From Phytoseiulus persimilis (Eukaryota; Arthropoda; Arachnida; Mesostigmata; Phytoseiidae), in the NCBI GenBank assembly GCA_037576195.1, contig CM075102.1:18410745-18474744 (forward strand): DNA of 64,000 nt, in the 5' to 3' direction. How positions within the stretch are numbered: position 1 is the stretch's first letter; the number at the start of each line of letters is the position of its first letter. Of the stretch, positions 38,301-51,966 are shown piece after piece. The notes under the pieces were generated by a model. The model was not told the DNA's origin and made no database searches. It saw only the letters and a list, made by a program, of their open reading frames with translations. The position numbers were made by a program, and so were the translations under genes.

Positions 38301-41300
38301 CCGTTCTCCCCGCGGCTGTCTTCCCGTTAGGCAATAGGACACCCCATGGCGTAAAGCCCTGGAACTGTGCAAAAACCCGGTCGGGCTCCAGAACGTCATT
38401 TTGTCACGCCATTCCATCCAGAGTCGGGTGGTCGGCGAGCCAGAGAAATGTAATCATTATCCGCTACGGTGTCAGCGGACGGGATGAATGAGCAAACAAG
38501 CATCATCTTCGCAGAGCCTGTTCGGCATGAGCTGGCCAACCGAAGAACTTCTGGAAAACAACTCCTGTTGTTCGATGTTCACGGAGGTGCTGCACGCACT
38601 ACACGTCTCGACGAGTGTCTGCCTTCCTGGCTCGTAATGGCATCCTGTAACCTCCGAGTGAAGGCTGCGAGGTTTGACCGGCGCCTCTGTTCCGCGTCTT
38701 AGCTACGTACGTTCTTCCGTCCGCTTGTCCGTGCGTACTTCCCCGAGCACGGGAGGGAGCAGAGCCGGCAGGAATGGTTGAACAGTGGTCGGCGAAATGC
38801 ATCGACTGTTGGCTGCATCTGCCACCACACAGTTCGCCCGCCGAAGCCGTCGCTGTTTCGGCGCCGTCGTGTGAGCTGCCGGCCACGCGTACGTTCCCCG
38901 ATCGTAACCGGTCGTATCGGAAATTGCTCGTTGCTCTGTCGGAGCCGAGAATCAAGAGGACCAACTCTACCTGGAGAAGCCTATTCCGATACTGCGTTCG
39001 ACTGGCGGCGCTGCGGCAATTCCTCGCGATCCACGCAACGGAAGTCGACCCAGGTGTTTTTATTCCTCGGGCCGAGCACGGAATCCTTGTTGGGATGCTC
39101 GGTTCCCTCCGCTCGAACGCTGTATGATCTTGGCTCTTGCCACAATACCGCTGTGCGGGCAACGCAAGAATCAGCGAGGTCAATTAAAGTCCTCGATTCA
39201 GTTCGACGGCTACCGCGGAACCGATTGTTCTCCCTCCATCGGAGCCAAGTGCAGAAAGAGACGGAGTTATCCGCCGGACTCGAATGGTGCAGGTGGCTTC
39301 AGCCGAGGGGTCGTCAGGGTTTGCTCTGAGATTCGTCATTTTCCGCTCCGTTAAATCTATTTTCGTCCGACGTTGCGTCAACCGTACCTCGGCGGATCGC
39401 TCCATCCGACCGGCTCGGGCGGGAAGGAGAGAACCGAGTGGGAAGGATCGAGGCAGATATTTCCCCTTCGTGGTCGTTACATTCATTTGCGTCGCAACGT
39501 CCGTCGACTCCAGGAGTGCGAGATCCCCGATGTCACCTCGTCAGACTCGGATGTCCACATCCCGGGGACAGAGGAAAGTTTTTGAGGCGCATAGATGGAT
39601 CATCAGCGGTCCGAAAGCGTTTGCGAGAACGACGTCGGCAATAGCAGTGGTAATAGAGGAGAGAGCGTTCTCGTTCTCAACCAAAGCGGAATTTCATTTA
39701 GTCTCTTGAGCTCCACATGGCTGGACGGCGTGACGTTGTCCTGAGCATTGTCCTGCCGTCATTCCCAACACACCGACTGTCGTCCCATGCTTCGGACGAA
39801 CAGGGAACCGAGTCTCCGTCCGTCCTCTTGCTTTTGTTATAGTTTTTGTTGTCGTCTGCTCGGACCGATCGCAAAACGTGTGCGAGGTTCTTTCAGTGTT
39901 TGACAGCGCATGACAATGCTCCTCCTTTCCCTCAGTTCTCCATCTCGTCGGTTCGGTTTCGCGTGTTCGCGCATCTGGTGAAAGTTGTCCTCTTTTGACG
40001 ATTATTCCAGCATTGGGAACGAGTGGGTCGGCGTTCCCCGGCGATTCATTGAGAGTCTCCAATTTCCAGGAACACTCACTGAAGCGGATCGAGCTCGTCT
40101 TTCCATGAGCACGATCCCGCTGCTGCGAAGTTTCCGCTGCGGCTGCCGAGTAGATCGGGCGGCTCCCAACTGAACTCGAATTGGAGCCATACGGGTTATT
40201 TGCAAAAATTATGTCAATGTCGCGCGAGATCGGATCCGCGACAATTGTGAGGACTTTGCTCACATTTTGTCTGACGAGCATCCAGTTGGAAGTCGATTGG
40301 GCTCAGTCTTTTGGCCGTCTGCAGCTTGTGTGCTGGAACCGATTCGGTTGGAGGAACGGATCTTTCTCGAGAACGTCATATTTGATCCGAAAATGACGGC
40401 GAGTCGCTGTGGATCCCCTAAAGTGCGCGCTGGACGGTATCCGGAAGCAGCGGGAAATGTTGGAAGGAGCCATGATTGAAGCGGAAGCGAGGCAGGCCTT
40501 GCCTTCATCATGAGAAGACGGTTCCCGTCAGGCTCTGAGAGAATTTTCGCCTGAAGTGCCGACGTAAGATCATCATGGGTTGCGGGCGAAAGGAAAAACG
40601 TTGCTGAAGCTGCCGAAATAAAAGTTTTTTAGAGACGTTCTCCTCCGTCCCCTCGACAGCGTGACAGCAAATGCTGGCAGAGGTTTACAGTCTATAGGTC
40701 AGGTCCCTCGTGACCCCCGACCAAGAGAGCGAGATCGCTCGATCCCGCCCCGTAAAATCCGTCGACAACTTCCTCGGCTCGCGGCGGCCACAAGGACGGC
40801 TCGAGCGGCGAAGCGGGAGACCCGGGCGCACCGCCGTCGAACCCGTGACAGCCGGACCATCTGACGCTCTGTGGACGTGGCCGCGCTGAGTTCCGCGGAA
40901 CTGTGCGGATCGGCTGTCGGAGGTGATGGTCAGACTTGATGAGCGAACGACTCTAGAAGTGCTCCTCCGGGATGGATGTTCTGTCTCAGCAGCTCGAGTG
41001 GGGATGTTCGGAATGTTTACACCGTTCGGCCATCCATCGGAACGGTCGGCAGCTGATGACGACCCGCGTACGGTCAACCACATGTCGATAAAGTTCATTG
41101 CCATGAGCGTTGAAAGCTCGCTAGTTCCCACATCGCGCTCTAGAGTGGAGCTGCTCTGCCGTGTTGAACGATTCGCTTCAGCGAACCTTCTCCGAAGCAG
41201 AACCAGCTAATGAATATGAAAGCGAGGAACTCTGAGGAGTTTGCCTCCACTCCGACTGCTTTGATTCATCGTCGTTCTCCCCCCGTTCTCACTTTTGCGA

Positions 41301-41472
41301 AAGAAAGTGCCGAGAAGAAGAAAAATTGCTTCGAAAATCCGGATTCCCGCCACTGAACTGTCTCCGTCCGCAATTTCCTTCTCTCGAACCTTTCCGCCAA
41401 ACTTGCAGCTGGGGGCGGGAAGTCTCGAATACGAAGATGATCGTTCTAACGAAATCAATTCTATGGTTGCAG
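35345..41472 (+). other. Caskin intron, 6.1 kb
   Basis: The intron begins GTGAGTTGAT and ends ATGGTTGCAG. Long frames on the minus strand (38599-39183, 39694-40281) and a + frame near 40.2-40.5 kb have coding-like stretches but no domain and no consistent splice structure. I see no repeat or RNA gene. Confidence 0.75.
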
Positions 41473-41531
41473 AATACGGCACCATGAAGCACATCCATAG
41501 TTCCGGAGTTCATCTCATGCTCGACGGCTCG
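41473..41531 (+). CDS. Caskin micro-exon of 59 nt
   Basis: This small exon lies between ATGGTTGCAG and GTAAGTTG. It enters in phase 1 (two bases complete a Glu codon) and leaves in phase 0, encoding EYGTMKHIHSSGVHLMLDGS (window residues 308-327). It is the only piece I found that changes the phase from 1 (end of the 35-kb exon) to 0 (start of the 52-kb exon); direct joining of those two would give a stop within about 30 codons. The Glu-Tyr-Gly-Thr-Met text looks like a conserved linker island rather than low-complexity sequence. The frame is also open upstream of the acceptor (about 41295-41540), so a longer exon using the acceptor near 41408 (CTTGCAG) is possible, but that one would not fit the incoming phase. 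Micro-exons are common in neuronal scaffold genes and are often alternatively spliced. Confidence 0.75.
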
Positions 41532-44500
41532 GTAAGTTGATCCACGATTTGAAGCAATTGGTTCGATCACTGGGTACCGCGGGGGGAGTCGCCAGCGGAG
41601 AACAGATGGATTCACTCGGGCTTTCGGGCGAGAAAGTTGTGGGAGCAGAACGAAATTCGAACAGATCATCATTTTCCAATTCCCTCGGCCGAGAAGAATC
41701 CCATCCTAAGAGCTCGACTCCTACTCCTTCCTTTTCTCGGTTTGATACCATGGCTGCCCTTGCCGTAGGAACTCATTCCTCCTTCTCTTCTCGTTCGCCC
41801 GCCCCCTTCCTGGTCGGATGAGCTCGCTCCCTGCAGTTGCCCCCATCTGCTGAACGGGAGTCGAGGAAAGGTGGAATCCTCACGTTTATTTCCTTTCGGA
41901 ACGCTCGTCCTCCGATGCTTCCCGTCAGCTTCCCTTCGACTTTGACTCGGCTTCGCCCTTCGTATGGCTTCCTCTGCATCGCGTCTAGAGGAGCCGTAAC
42001 CAGGTGCGAGATCTCTGCGAGTCCCTCTCTGGTCCTTCTCCCGTGACACTGCTTTCCGTGGTCTATGTGTGCCCGCGAGCGTTCCCCCGCGACGCCCACC
42101 GGAATGTTTGTGGGCTCTCGACTCCGGCTCTCTCGAGGAAAGTCTTGTTCAGAATTGCTTATTTTTGGGATCCGTGCCCGCTGCAAACTCCACGGCTTTT
42201 GCCCTCACGCCGAAATGGTGAGATGGCCTGAAATGAGATTCAGCAACAACCGTCTCGGCTGTTTGCAGCGAAATTTAGCCCCCAGCCGAGTGTTTCGAAC
42301 CTTTGTTGTCTCTTCTCCGGAGTAGACTTCCTCGTTCCACTTTATGTGAGTTCACGGAAAATTCCAACGCTCGCCACGACTGTGCTCGGAGGGAGGAGCG
42401 AATTTCGAGCGGGGAGGGCGAATGAATGAGCGGACTCGGTAATGTTCCAAACGATACCGAGTTACTCTGAAGATTTGACGTAGGATGTCCCGTTAGAGGT
42501 AGGTCCCCGAGAGAGCGAATCAATATCATGAAAAAGCCTCGATTTTCCTCCCTGAACGACCAAGAAGAACCGTCTCAGAGAGAAATTAGAGAGAGGGGAA
42601 GCGGAGCGGATCCGAAGTCGAAAAATCACGTCGGCGATCGTTGCGGGCGGAACCGCTTGAACTTTTCGGGCCTGGGCAAATCTACGTCGAGAAAGTTCGA
42701 ATCTCGAGGCAGGAACGCTGCCACGCCAGGTTGATGGTTGTTGAGGATCGTATTTCGTTCGGGGCCATACTGAATCGGGCTCGGTCCGCGAGATGAATGT
42801 TACGATTCCACCAGACGTCCGAGCCCCGGACATGGCGGAGGCCCCCGAATCAGGAGGGTGCCCTTAGGACAAGCCTCGAACCTGGGATGATGACTTTGAA
42901 ATCCAGATTGAGGCTCCGATTTTCGGTGAATCTCCATGAATGCCCGTTTATGGTGTCGGCAATTCCTGTTTGGTAGGGGGGTAGCGCCACCTTCTCCGGG
43001 CTCCCGCTCAAGCTTTGAGCTCCTGTCCCCAGGTCCCTTCGCTGAGTGGGGTGGAAACAGACCGGTGAGACACAGAATTAGGTCCAGCTGACTGCTCGGT
43101 GGAGGAAGATTGTCATGAAGTCAGAAAGAGTCCCCCGATACACTTTCTTTTCCCCCTGCTGAACACATGGGGAGCTCTTGCGTCACCGCGTACACTGTAA
43201 GCCCTGGTACATTGTCCCTAACGTGAAGCCGATGAGCCGCAGTTCCTGAGTTGGGTTCTCTTCGAACCTAGGTGGCATCGGTTGACTTGGCTCGAGCCAG
43301 CTGTTCTCTAACGCAGCGGATCTTCACGCAGACACTCCGAGTCAGACATAGCGTGGGCATGGACAGAATTCTAATTTTGTCAACTTTATTAAAGCTGTAC
43401 TCGAAAACCGCTCTAGTTTCGTCCATTGCTCACTGGAGTGCTGACAGGGCACACCTGGAGGAGCACACGGTGGCTCTGAGTACGCCTGGGCTTCAAATGT
43501 CATATTTTTCTCTCAGAGTCGTTCATTTTCAGCGACGCACGTCTGCTCCTGTGTTCCCGCGAACTTCGGCTCAATCGCTTGATTTTCTTAGGAATCGGAC
43601 ATCGAGATTGGGGGTTCGAAGCTTTAGACTTGTTCCTCTCATTTGTGAGGGGTCTCCAATCGACGGACCCTTCGGGTAGACACCCCATGGCTCGGACCTC
43701 TGATGCCGTGGCTCAAGATCCTCATCCCTGTTGGATCGAATCCCCTGTCCGGGGGGTTAGGGCCCAGTTCCGCGGTAACGAGATTCCCTGGAATCACGTG
43801 CCGAGAGAAAGATTTCCGAATATCAGTTTCCCGAAACCCAGTTCCCGAAAATCGGTTATTCGAAACCTAGATTCCTCGACGTCTGTCATCTTCAATTTCG
43901 GGACGCTTCCCGCTAACTCAGCAGGGACGGACTTCATGTTGTCTCGCTCGAGCTCTCGGGCGATTTCATCGGGTTGGAGACTCCATCCACTTTGCTACAG
44001 GTTCAGTTGGTGGAAGACTCGAGCTTCTTGTGGCCCTCCGTGGGTGACTCCGCCGTTCGATGACGACATGGGAAATTGCAGAGCTCATAAGAGCTTTGAG
44101 TTCGAGCAGTTATGACGCGAAACAATCACTCGACGACGAGAACAAGTCAATACAGGAGTTCACCCCCGCTGAATCAGCAACCGGGGCTATCTGATCGAGG
44201 AAGAAGAGTTGGTTCGGGAATGTAGTCCTCAGGAATCTCGGGCCTACGCCGCCCAGCGTCACTGCCGTGCTTCTTGTTCGTTGGGAGAATGCGAGATTTC
44301 CCTCGAAAAACCGGCTCGGGGACGTTGTAAGGCTGTCGCCAGACTGTCGCCGCCGTCGGGGAGTTTCGTTTGATGTCTGCCCCTGGGGGAACCCATCTAT
44401 CACCCGAGGAATGAGGTGTTATGCGCTCTGTTCCGTCCCGTGTCCTTGACTTTCCACTTGCTTCTCAAACTTCTCTAGGTGTGTTCCATTCTCAACGTTT

Positions 44501-47500
44501 TGACGTTCTCAAATGCAGCGGAGCGCAACCATGCTCGCAATAGAACTCTTGTGTGGCTCACCTGTGATTCCGCGCATACATCAGGCTCGTACCCGGCAGA
44601 GCGCGGGTGGTACGCCGGCAACGCTGCCAGGTATTGTTAGTGTTTTCGGTCACGAGTGAGACCTTCCTCTATTGCCGCGTTCGGGAAGCGAGACAACGCA
44701 GGAAGCGAATCCATCCGACTGCGGTAATTGATGAACGCGGAACGGTGGGAGCGAATATTAACCGCCGAGAAAGAGCTGTTCGCGTTTTCGCTGTCGCGGA
44801 TTCGGTCGTCGCGGTGGCTGTCGTCGCCCGAGAGTTCTCGATCGAAACTTCTAGAGGAGACTGTTTACTCAAACCGCGCTTCGTTCGACGGTCCCTACAG
44901 CTCGATTCCTGTGGAATGCCCGATTCAGAAGTGAGCGGAGAAGAACAATGCCCATCAGCACGATCCTCGACTCGCTGGAGACCGGGCGGAAATCTTCTGC
45001 AAATAGTCGAGTGCAGTGAGCGCGCGAGCTGCAGCCCGGATAGGTGCTATGCATCAGTGGACATCTCAGTGGCGGGGCCTTTCGCTTCTCGTCTGAAACG
45101 GGAGTGGGTCGATCCGGCTCGCTGGCTGAAACCTCGTTTGATTTCGATGATCCGTCCTCGTCGATTCGGGAGCCGACTCCACCGATGGACAGACAGCTCG
45201 ACACAAACTGTCGCCAGCTTCGATAGTGCTCTGAACAGGTAGCTGGAAACGGGACACAGCCGCCGTGAACGGCACCGTGTGCCCGGCCCCCAGGTCGTGA
45301 TGAACCGCAGCGCAACAGCAGCGTCGTCATTAACCTCATGAAACTTGAAATGAACCCGAGCCGGCTGTCATGCTGCAGGACGTTCAATTCGAAACTTCCG
45401 CTCGACAGCCGAAACATTGACAGCCCATATCGGACTTTGACCCGGGGATACTCCAGCAACCATTCACAGGAGGAAATTCCCCCAAACTAGTTCCGCAGGG
45501 AATCGAAGTGAAAACGTGCCAAGCCTGTTCGAAACTACTCCTAACCTTGCGCAGTGCTGATCTAGAGTGATTCCGTTTTCGAAACTTGAGATTGTTGAGG
45601 AAATGCTGTTGTGTCATGAAAGACAGAGCGGTCGCAACCTCCCTTGAACCTTTTAGTTGTAGGTCGGAGGTCGTAAATCCTTCCCCCCACGGGAACAACG
45701 ACGAGGTGTTGCGCGACGTTTCTCTCTACCAGACGGAACGCTGTCGACGTTGCTGTTGACGTTAACGTCGACGTGTACGCTACTGCCGACGTCTTTGTAG
45801 TTCAACGCGATAATTACGTCGAGCTGTTTGAGACGTGATATACACCTTGTCGACCGGTTGAACGTTGGCGTTTGCTGCGGGGAGGTCAGCAGCGGCGGAG
45901 TCTCGAATGGTTCGCGGGGAAGACGGGGCTTGCGTGAATCGCTGTGTTGTTTGCAGGTGCTGAAAGGCGCGGGGATTTTTGTTCGAAAACGGAAATTACT
46001 CTTCCGTCATGAGGTTTGTGTAAGCTCTATTACCCGGCGAAAGTCGGTCGGCACTCCTCGACGCCTCGTTCACCATTCGATCGCGGAAAGCCTGGCGACC
46101 GCTCCGTACTCGGCATCGGTGTGACAGGCCTTCGTCGTTTTTTAGAGGCTCTGTTGATGAACCGGCATCGTGAGTAACAAGAACACGGATGCACGCCCCG
46201 TTCAACTCCACGAGCGACCGGTTAGCTTCCGATCGGTTTTGTGTAGCTGTCGCGACGGCTTCCCGCGACGAGTGAGCTTCTCAAGAATCGGAAACAGTGA
46301 ACATAGGTTGAGAGACTATATTGTTATGAGGGAGACAGAATGCGCCGCTTATGTGACATCTTTTGTCAACCCGCTCCAGGCTTAGCGCTCGTGGGAACTG
46401 CGTAATCCGGGGAATCCTCGACGTTCCCGCGGATACCTGAGGGTGCGAACCTCTCACCCGGAGCCCTCCATGCAGACCGCGGATTACGTTTTTAGTTCCT
46501 GAACGTGTTTCGAATTTTTTATCCCTGCAACGAGAATCGCTTACGACATTCAGCTCCGGGGCGGATCCCGCGCCCTGACTCCCATCATCGAGATGTGCTT
46601 CAACTAGACCTCCAAGGAGACTTGGCCGGTTTCCCGTGACCTCCTACAATGAGCACTGTGCGCAAATACGGAAAATTAATCTTCACTACCGAGCCGGATC
46701 TGGAGATTCTTCCGAATGCATTCCAGATCTCCTATTCATACCTCCTCGAGGACATGCGATTCAATGACCTCCCTCCCCCCATGGAGTAGCTCAGCGGTTT
46801 TTAGGAATCCGCACAACTAGCGGAGGGCTCACTCGTCCGAGCTCCGGCGATCCGATCCCGAAGGTATAAACACAGCGATTCGAGCTTGAGGAAAAACTGC
46901 TCTGTAGGGAAAAAAGGGAGAGAGTCCAATATCCGGTGTTGGAAGAGCCGCATTCTTCTCGTATTGGCGGAGTCCGCTGCTCTCAGATTGCAAGATGGTT
47001 TTCAAGCTCCGTGCTCGTGATATCCCGTGACTCGCGATGTCATCCGTCGCAGCTTGCGCGTTCTTGACCGGTTCTCTCCCTCGGCCAAGTTCGAACAGCA
47101 TCCGTGGACTTGTCCTCCACTCCGAATCACCGGTCGAAGTCACCGGATCCCGGCAACGGTCGATCGGAGCTTTGAACATCGGAGTCAAACTTTCCGTCCT
47201 CGTACATCAGGCGTTGTTTTCTCGCTCGATATGCTCATCAGATACCGACAAACAGAACGAATGCAGATCTGGTCTGAGTGTTTGACGCGTAACCGATATC
47301 GCCGACTTGTGTACGACATGAATTAGACCGGAGTCGGCTCCACCCGAGATTGACTGACAGCCGACTCCTCCGTCAGATCCATTTGTGTACAAAGACGGCT
47401 CGTCAAAAGCCGTTATCGCCGTTGTCCTATTTGTCCCCTTGGTCGGATATCTCCACTCGGTCCTTCTCTGTACTCGAGGCGCTGTATGCGAATAGCTGGC

Positions 47501-50500
47501 TGGGCAAATGTCAATCGATTTCGTCGAGGAACTCGCCGGAACGAGGCCTCCCACCGGGAACGCGTTATCGATCTCGAGTCGGGCCCGTTTCCGAGCTGCT
47601 CTCAGAGAAAGGACGACGACAACCACTTGTCAAGAACTCACTCACGGCGGTCAGTTATTCATTGATCGCTCGACACATTCGGTCCTGGCTACGAGAGCTC
47701 GCGCTGATTTTCCACCGGCGCACTCACTCATCTTCAGACGGAGCATGGTCCACCCTAGTTTTGCGATGAGTGTCACTGTATTCTCTTCTGCTCCACGAAT
47801 TTCATCGGTTTCCCCCCTTTCTCTCGGAGCAGTCGTGGCTTCTGAAGTTCGAGCTGCAACGGTTCGGTTCGTCGAGTTGGAACGCGGCCCACGTTCACGT
47901 TCGAGAATTAGCTCCTGAAGGATCGAGCAGAAGAACCGGAATCAGATAAAGCGAGCAGAGAGGGAATGACCAAGGCCCTCTGGCCTTGGAAAGTGAGGCT
48001 GATCGAAGCAGAATTCGAGTACCACCGTCTATCTGCGGCATAAACTCGTGGAAACGGCGTAGTCGTCGACGTTATCCGTACCCGCGTTCCCGAACCGTCG
48101 CTAATTGACGTTCGATGGAGGGGAGCGAGTGCGGTTGGCGTTGTTGTCACTGTCGTTGTTGCTGCTGTCGTCGAAGGCTGCGGAACCTTGCCCACGATGG
48201 ATCGGGAGCTTGGCTGCGGAAGGCTCGCAGGACGTTCTCGGTCGGGAGTCTTGATTCCTCCGGCGAAATGAAGGAAAATCCCCGTCGAATGTTGTGATCT
48301 CTAAGTAATTGCGAGTCTTATAAGAGTAGGACCTGATATGAGGAATCGGTCGAACCCTTTGGAGCATGTGCGATGAGAAAAGAAGGCAGGACGGCAGACT
48401 CGCTTCATTAGCTTGTTCTGCTTCCGACTGCTCGCTGACGCCGTCTTGAACGACGCTCATTACCGTAATTGACTGAAAAATCACGGAAAGAAGACGAGCA
48501 AAAAACGTGAGGCAGACCTCCCTCGGACGAAGCTCCAAGGAGTGCGGCGATAATAGAGCCATGAACCGGAGACCGTTATGAAGCTTCGCTCTAACTTCTA
48601 TTTCTCCTCGAACAGAACAGTGGTCTCAGGGAGGGAAACTCAATGAGCTGCAGCGGGAGGGAAATATCGTCTGGCGGAACCATGGGGAAGTACTCCCTGC
48701 TACTGTTGCGAAACTCTCGCTCGGTGCGATTGGAATGCCTGGAATAGGAAACGGTATGCATGTTATCTCCTGCGGAATTCAGCGGAAGAATCGTGTGTGG
48801 GATCCGACGTTGGAATCAATGCAATGGGAGAATGAAAAAATTGAATGTTTTGAAAGGCATGTTGAGCGCTCACGACTATCCCTCCTTAGCTGTTCCACTG
48901 ATGATAATTTCGGCGCAGTTCACCCATTGTTCCGCCTGCAACTTCTTGACGGCTCAATACGTTCGAGAGGAGCTTCAGATATGATCCTGAAGTACAAACT
49001 GAGGAGCGTATCAGCGTTCTCAGAGAGAATCCATGGAGACTGAAGCAGCTCCCGATCCAATTGTTCGGAGGATCATCGACTCTCCGCGCTGGATTCAGAA
49101 ACTTGCCTCGGGGTCACCTGCGCGCAAGGCCTCAGCTTCACCGAACCGATCGAGTTTATCCTGATGGAACTTAATGCCTTACAAACCTTGGAGGAATCGG
49201 TCGATGGTCAACGCGTTGAATAATTCGATGGCCGATTATCGCGTGCTGCGGATGGACGAGGTCCTCGCGACGACCGCGCGCTAAGGAATACCGCGGGCGC
49301 CAGAATCATAGACGGGACACTTTTTCAATGAGAACAGATCAGCGGTGATGGACACCGCTGCAATTCTTGACAGCCACACTCTGTTGTCAAGGGAAAGCAC
49401 GGCACCATACCTGCGCTGCTGCATCGTCTTCGTCGTCCACTGTTAGAAGAGCTTCCGCCTCGCTCGCCTCCGGAAGCGGGAGCCGGCAGCGATTCTGCCT
49501 AATTAGCAGACTGCCTCGCTTGTCACTCGAGGAACGATGTTCGCGGTTCTATCAATCACGGCTATGGATCAAATTGTAGCAGCTCAAGACCCTTCTAGCC
49601 CGTGATGCGGAGGCTTAGGACTCGGAGGTTGTCGGAGAGCCCTCTTCTCTCTGAAATGGTACACGACGGCCGGAGTCGCCGAGATCGAACCTTCCGCTCG
49701 CGCTGGGACTTCCCTTGAAGGACTTGATGGAGAAACCATCGCTGGGTATCGCAAGTGATTAGTCTCGTCAAGAATTTCGCCGAAATTCCGCCCACTCGCG
49801 AGATGATACCAAAGTTTTTCGAGACTGCTCCGTGGATCTCCCTGCGGATCTCTCGGGAGATGCATCAGATGATTGAACGGAAAAAAACGGCGTCTCGGAA
49901 AGGGTTTTCATTACACCATTATTGATTCCAACGAACAACAGGCGCCTCTAAGCCTCGATTCAACCTTTTTTTCCTCGCGTTCTGCTACGTCCGTTACTCA
50001 TAAAACCTCTTGTGTCATCTATTCACGTTCCTCCCACCAACGGGTGCCCGTACTCGCCCTGAATTCCTTGATCCGCTGTTCCCCGCGAGTTTCCTTGGTA
50101 CTTCAAGGAGGGCATGATTCGCGGCGGGATCGAATGGATGGACGTCATAATGAAAATGTTAAGACGCTGTTGCGGTGGATGGTTCCGATTTCGCGGTGTT
50201 TCTTCGAGGATGCCGGAACGACCCACCTGCTCGTCGGCTCCCTGTGTGTCCGGTGGATTAAGTGCGACAGTGGACGAACGACACCGGAGACGTAGAGCGG
50301 AGCTAAGGGCTGGATGGTAGACAGAGTGGGCGCTATTGAGGCTCGCCGATCTTAATTAACGTGGGACTAGCTCTCCTTTGTCGTTCCGTTCCTCTCGCAC
50401 ATCAGCCATCGGTTCTCAGTCGACCGCTTGAAGTGGCTTTTCATCCCCTCAACTATGGGAGGAAAACAGCGACATCGGGGAAAAGGGGCAGCCATCTCAA

Positions 50501-51966
50501 ACTGCCGGCGAACACGGAGAGGACAGGAACTCCGAGTGGAGCTCGAGACTGGGAGTTTCTGGGCAGTCTGGGAAGGCACTCGATGCGAACATCATTTTCC
50601 CTGTGGAAACTTGTCTCAAGACGCCAATGCTGAGTTTCTCTATCCGTTATCAGCACGCCTCGTGCTTCTGCTCCAATGCTCGGGTCATGCCCATCCACAG
50701 GGTGTGAGGATCAAGGTGGGCGTACGACTCGTGTCGTTTCTCTTCTTTGGTCAGTCTTCCGCTGTCTCTGCTCGCTTGTCGCCTTGGATAATAGATAGCC
50801 GCTGGATAAGGCGTATGTCATCCTTGGCGGTGCAGCACTCAGCCCGCGACTACCCACACAGCGACTCTTAATGCGGGGCTACTCCCTGTCTGGGTTACTG
50901 AAAGCGGGGACAACGTGCGAACAAATGTCACACGGGTTAGCTCTTTCCTTCCGCCCCGTTACCTCAAACGAGCTCTCCATACCTTTCATAAGGGCGCTAA
51001 TGAACATCTGTTCCGTCTCCAGAGCAAACTCCGATAGGCTGACGACGAAGTCAGTCGGTGCCTGTCGATGACGAAAATTTCGAAGTCGGCGAAGCTCTCC
51101 CTAGCCTTGACAACGGAACTTCCGAAGCTCCAAGGCTATTTGGATTTCGATCTGAGCAAACTCTTCGGGAGACCTTGACGTGGGGGACGTTCGGTGAACG
51201 TGTCGTCCCGTCCTGTTGGGGCAATAAAGTCTCCACGGGGACTCTCGTTTATAAGAAGAGAGCGAGCTAACGCGAATTGATGTAATTTTCCTCCTTGGAA
51301 GTCTACGATTCGAACGAGCTGCCGATCTTTCGGACGAAGATCCAAGAGGACGAGACGAAGTTTTCGAGGGAGACAACAGCGTCGACTCGAGTTCCGAATT
51401 TCGGCTCGGAGTCTCGGCTCGGCTTCCTGTCGGAGTTCGAGAACATAATTTGATACGTTTCAAACATCCTACAGAGTTGCCCGCTGATGGTGCCTGACAG
51501 CCTCTGTTCCGATTCCGAGATGGGAGGGAGGAACGCCCCCATCATCCGCAAATTTCGGAGAAAAACTTCGGAAGAACAGTTTGGATGATCCGTGTAGGGT
51601 ATCATTTGTTGTCGATGAAGCTTAACAATGCCGTCTTACGGAACATCATAACCGGAGTCGATGCTCCTAGAACGTCGTCCTTTTATCTGAAGACCTACAA
51701 TGCTCCATTTCTGCTCCGAGAAATCCTCGGGTTGTCTGAGTAATTGGCCACGAGTGGATTTGTCTCTTCTCGAATACCAGAAACTTTGACAATCTCGGGC
51801 ATACATCATCACTTTGGCTGACATGGGCATTATTGGTCCATCCATCGTTCTTCGTCCTGAGTCTCATAACATCCTTGTCGGCAAAACTCCAGCGATGGAT
51901 CAAGTCACCTGAGCTGCCGTTCGGGTTTTACTTTCCGTGTTTCCAACCGTTGTGGTTCTATTCCAG
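41532..51966 (+). other. Caskin intron, 10.4 kb
   Basis: The intron begins GTAAGTTGAT and ends TCTATTCCAG. It includes a cluster of ACGT core words at 45747-45791. Two places (around 43.7 kb and 46.8 kb) resemble tRNA promoter boxes but do not fold as tRNAs. The long frames here lack domains, and I see no nested gene. Confidence 0.75.
45744..45791. promoter_or_regulatory. cluster of ACGT core motifs (possible enhancer element)
   Basis: Five ACGT cores lie within about 45 bases, including a 12-bp palindrome at 45758-45769 (GACGTTAACGTC) next to GTCGACGTG. ACGT palindromes are the core of CRE-like bZIP sites. The spacing is irregular and the genome is rich in CGA words, so a regulatory role is only a suggestion. 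Confidence 0.3.

Noticed and set aside
39694..40281. 195-codon minus-strand open frame
   Set aside because: The first third looks coding-like, but there is no recognisable domain and the rest is ordinary chance text; the + strand is open in the same place.
43715..43752. A-box-like TGGCTCAAGAT and B-box GGATCGAATCCCC
   Set aside because: The boxes are too close together for a tRNA and no cloverleaf forms; a degraded tRNA-derived repeat is possible but unsupported.
46783..46860. tRNA-like start (TAGCTCAGCGG) followed by GATCCGATCCC
   Set aside because: The A box is acceptable, but the B box breaks the consensus and no acceptor stem pairs.
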